Source: Arenibacter hampyeongensis (GTDB lineage Bacteria > Bacteroidota > Bacteroidia > Flavobacteriales > Flavobacteriaceae). Taken from it: 64,000 nt of DNA. The translations under genes were made by a program, and so were the position numbers. The stretch covers positions 186,001 through 250,000 of the forward strand of contig NZ_PIOB01000004.1 of assembly GCF_002909255.1 (NCBI RefSeq). Reading direction: 5' to 3'. Positions 63,696 to 64,000 of the stretch are shown here, piece by piece. The notes below the pieces were generated by a model, which had not been told where the DNA came from, ran no database searches, and was given only the letters and a program-made list of their open reading frames with translations. The number at the start of each line of letters is the position of its first letter. The first letter of the stretch is position 1.

Positions 63696-64000
63696 ATGGA
63701 ACTGCAAATAGATGACTCAGTATTAGTAAAGGATTACATTAATGGTAATGAAAAAGCTTTAGAGGTTTTGATCAACAGGCACAACCAACGTATTAGTAGC
63801 TTTATTTATTCTAAGGTTTTGGACCGTGATGTTTCAGAAGACATTTTTCAGGATACCTTTATTAAAGTAATTAAAACCTTAAAAAAGGGAAATTATAGCG
63901 AAGAAGGTAAGTTTTTGCCTTGGGTTATGAGAATTGCCCATAATTTGGTGATCGATCACTTTAGAAGGAACAAAAGAATGCCAATGTTCGAGGGCAATGA
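63696..64000 (+). CDS. ECF sigma factor, second tandem copy (truncated by window end)
   Basis: Open frame from ATG 63696 to the window edge, 101 codons. The visible part covers region 2 and aligns without gaps to the gene at 61723: DRDVSEDIFQDTFIKVIKTL, GKFLPWVMRIAHNLVIDHFR, NKRMPMFEGN. The same AATTTGTATGGAACT sequence spans the start. Region 4 and the stop lie outside the window. The truncation is by the window, not by mutation. Confidence 0.9.
   Translation, partial: MELQIDDSVLVKDYINGNEKALEVLINRHNQRISSFIYSKVLDRDVSEDIFQDTFIKVIKTLKKGNYSEEGKFLPWVMRIAHNLVIDHFRRNKRMPMFEGN

Overview
The window looks like a chromosomal segment of a marine-type Flavobacteriaceae (Bacteroidota). The evidence is AT-rich DNA, -7 boxes of the Bacteroidota form TAnnTTTG, few Shine-Dalgarno sites, several TTG starts, and lineage-typical families: a PorP/SprF type IX secretion protein, TonB receptors with a carboxypeptidase-like N-terminal domain, DUF4834, DUF6146, DUF6787, DUF2490, TIGR02757 and CvfB. 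The genus cannot be fixed from the sequence. I saw no rRNA, tRNA, CRISPR array, prophage or intact insertion sequence.

Layout. 1-3.9 kb (+): DUF2853 protein, CvfB-like S1 protein, a SPOR-like membrane protein, menA and a LytTR response regulator. 4.1-9.2 kb (-): a LuxR-type regulator with a degenerate receiver, then a PorP/SprF protein and a PD40 protein that form a surface or gliding-type module. 9.4-15.9 kb (-): a haem c/beta-propeller lipoprotein, truncated haemoglobin, an ECF sigma/anti-sigma pair, Cu-Zn superoxide dismutase and a YceI lipoprotein. 16-25 kb (-): an alpha/beta hydrolase-OsmC fusion, DUF2490, an amidohydrolase, NYN and YdeI proteins and three exported hydrolases (M1, DLH, M28). 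24.7-30.2 kb: a trehalose locus with MFS transporter and fused OtsA-OtsB on minus and a divergent GH15 glucosidase on plus. 30.2-32.2 kb (-): TIGR02757, CPBP and LolD-like ATPase genes chained by ATGA overlaps. 32.5-36.2 kb (+): folE, a small membrane protein, a SorA/SorB-like sulfite dehydrogenase pair and a fatty acid hydroxylase-type protein.

36-50 kb: a TonB receptor with a His/Glu-rich loop and a small His/Cys protein upstream (possible divalent metal uptake), small DUF proteins, the serine pathway genes serA-like and serC, a LuxC-like acyl-CoA reductase divergent from a ferredoxin, a second TonB receptor, ychF and a GNAT protein. 50-57 kb: an outer membrane transporter, then a tight + strand cluster DUF4834-YfhO-glycosyltransferase-flippase that probably builds and exports a surface glycan. 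57-61.5 kb (-): a very basic repeat-rich exported protein and uvrA. 61.7-64 kb (+): two near-identical ECF sigma factor genes in tandem, the second cut by the window end, separated by an unusual 1.4 kb gap.

The most promising unexplained part is that last gap. It holds a 47-codon ORF whose start codon lies inside a perfect 13-bp inverted repeat just after the first sigma gene, and a 43-codon ORF with an AGGAGG site, which is rare in this phylum. Other points worth checking are the phospho-acceptor Asp-to-Glu change in the LuxR-type regulator and the palindromes in the leader of the His-rich TonB receptor.
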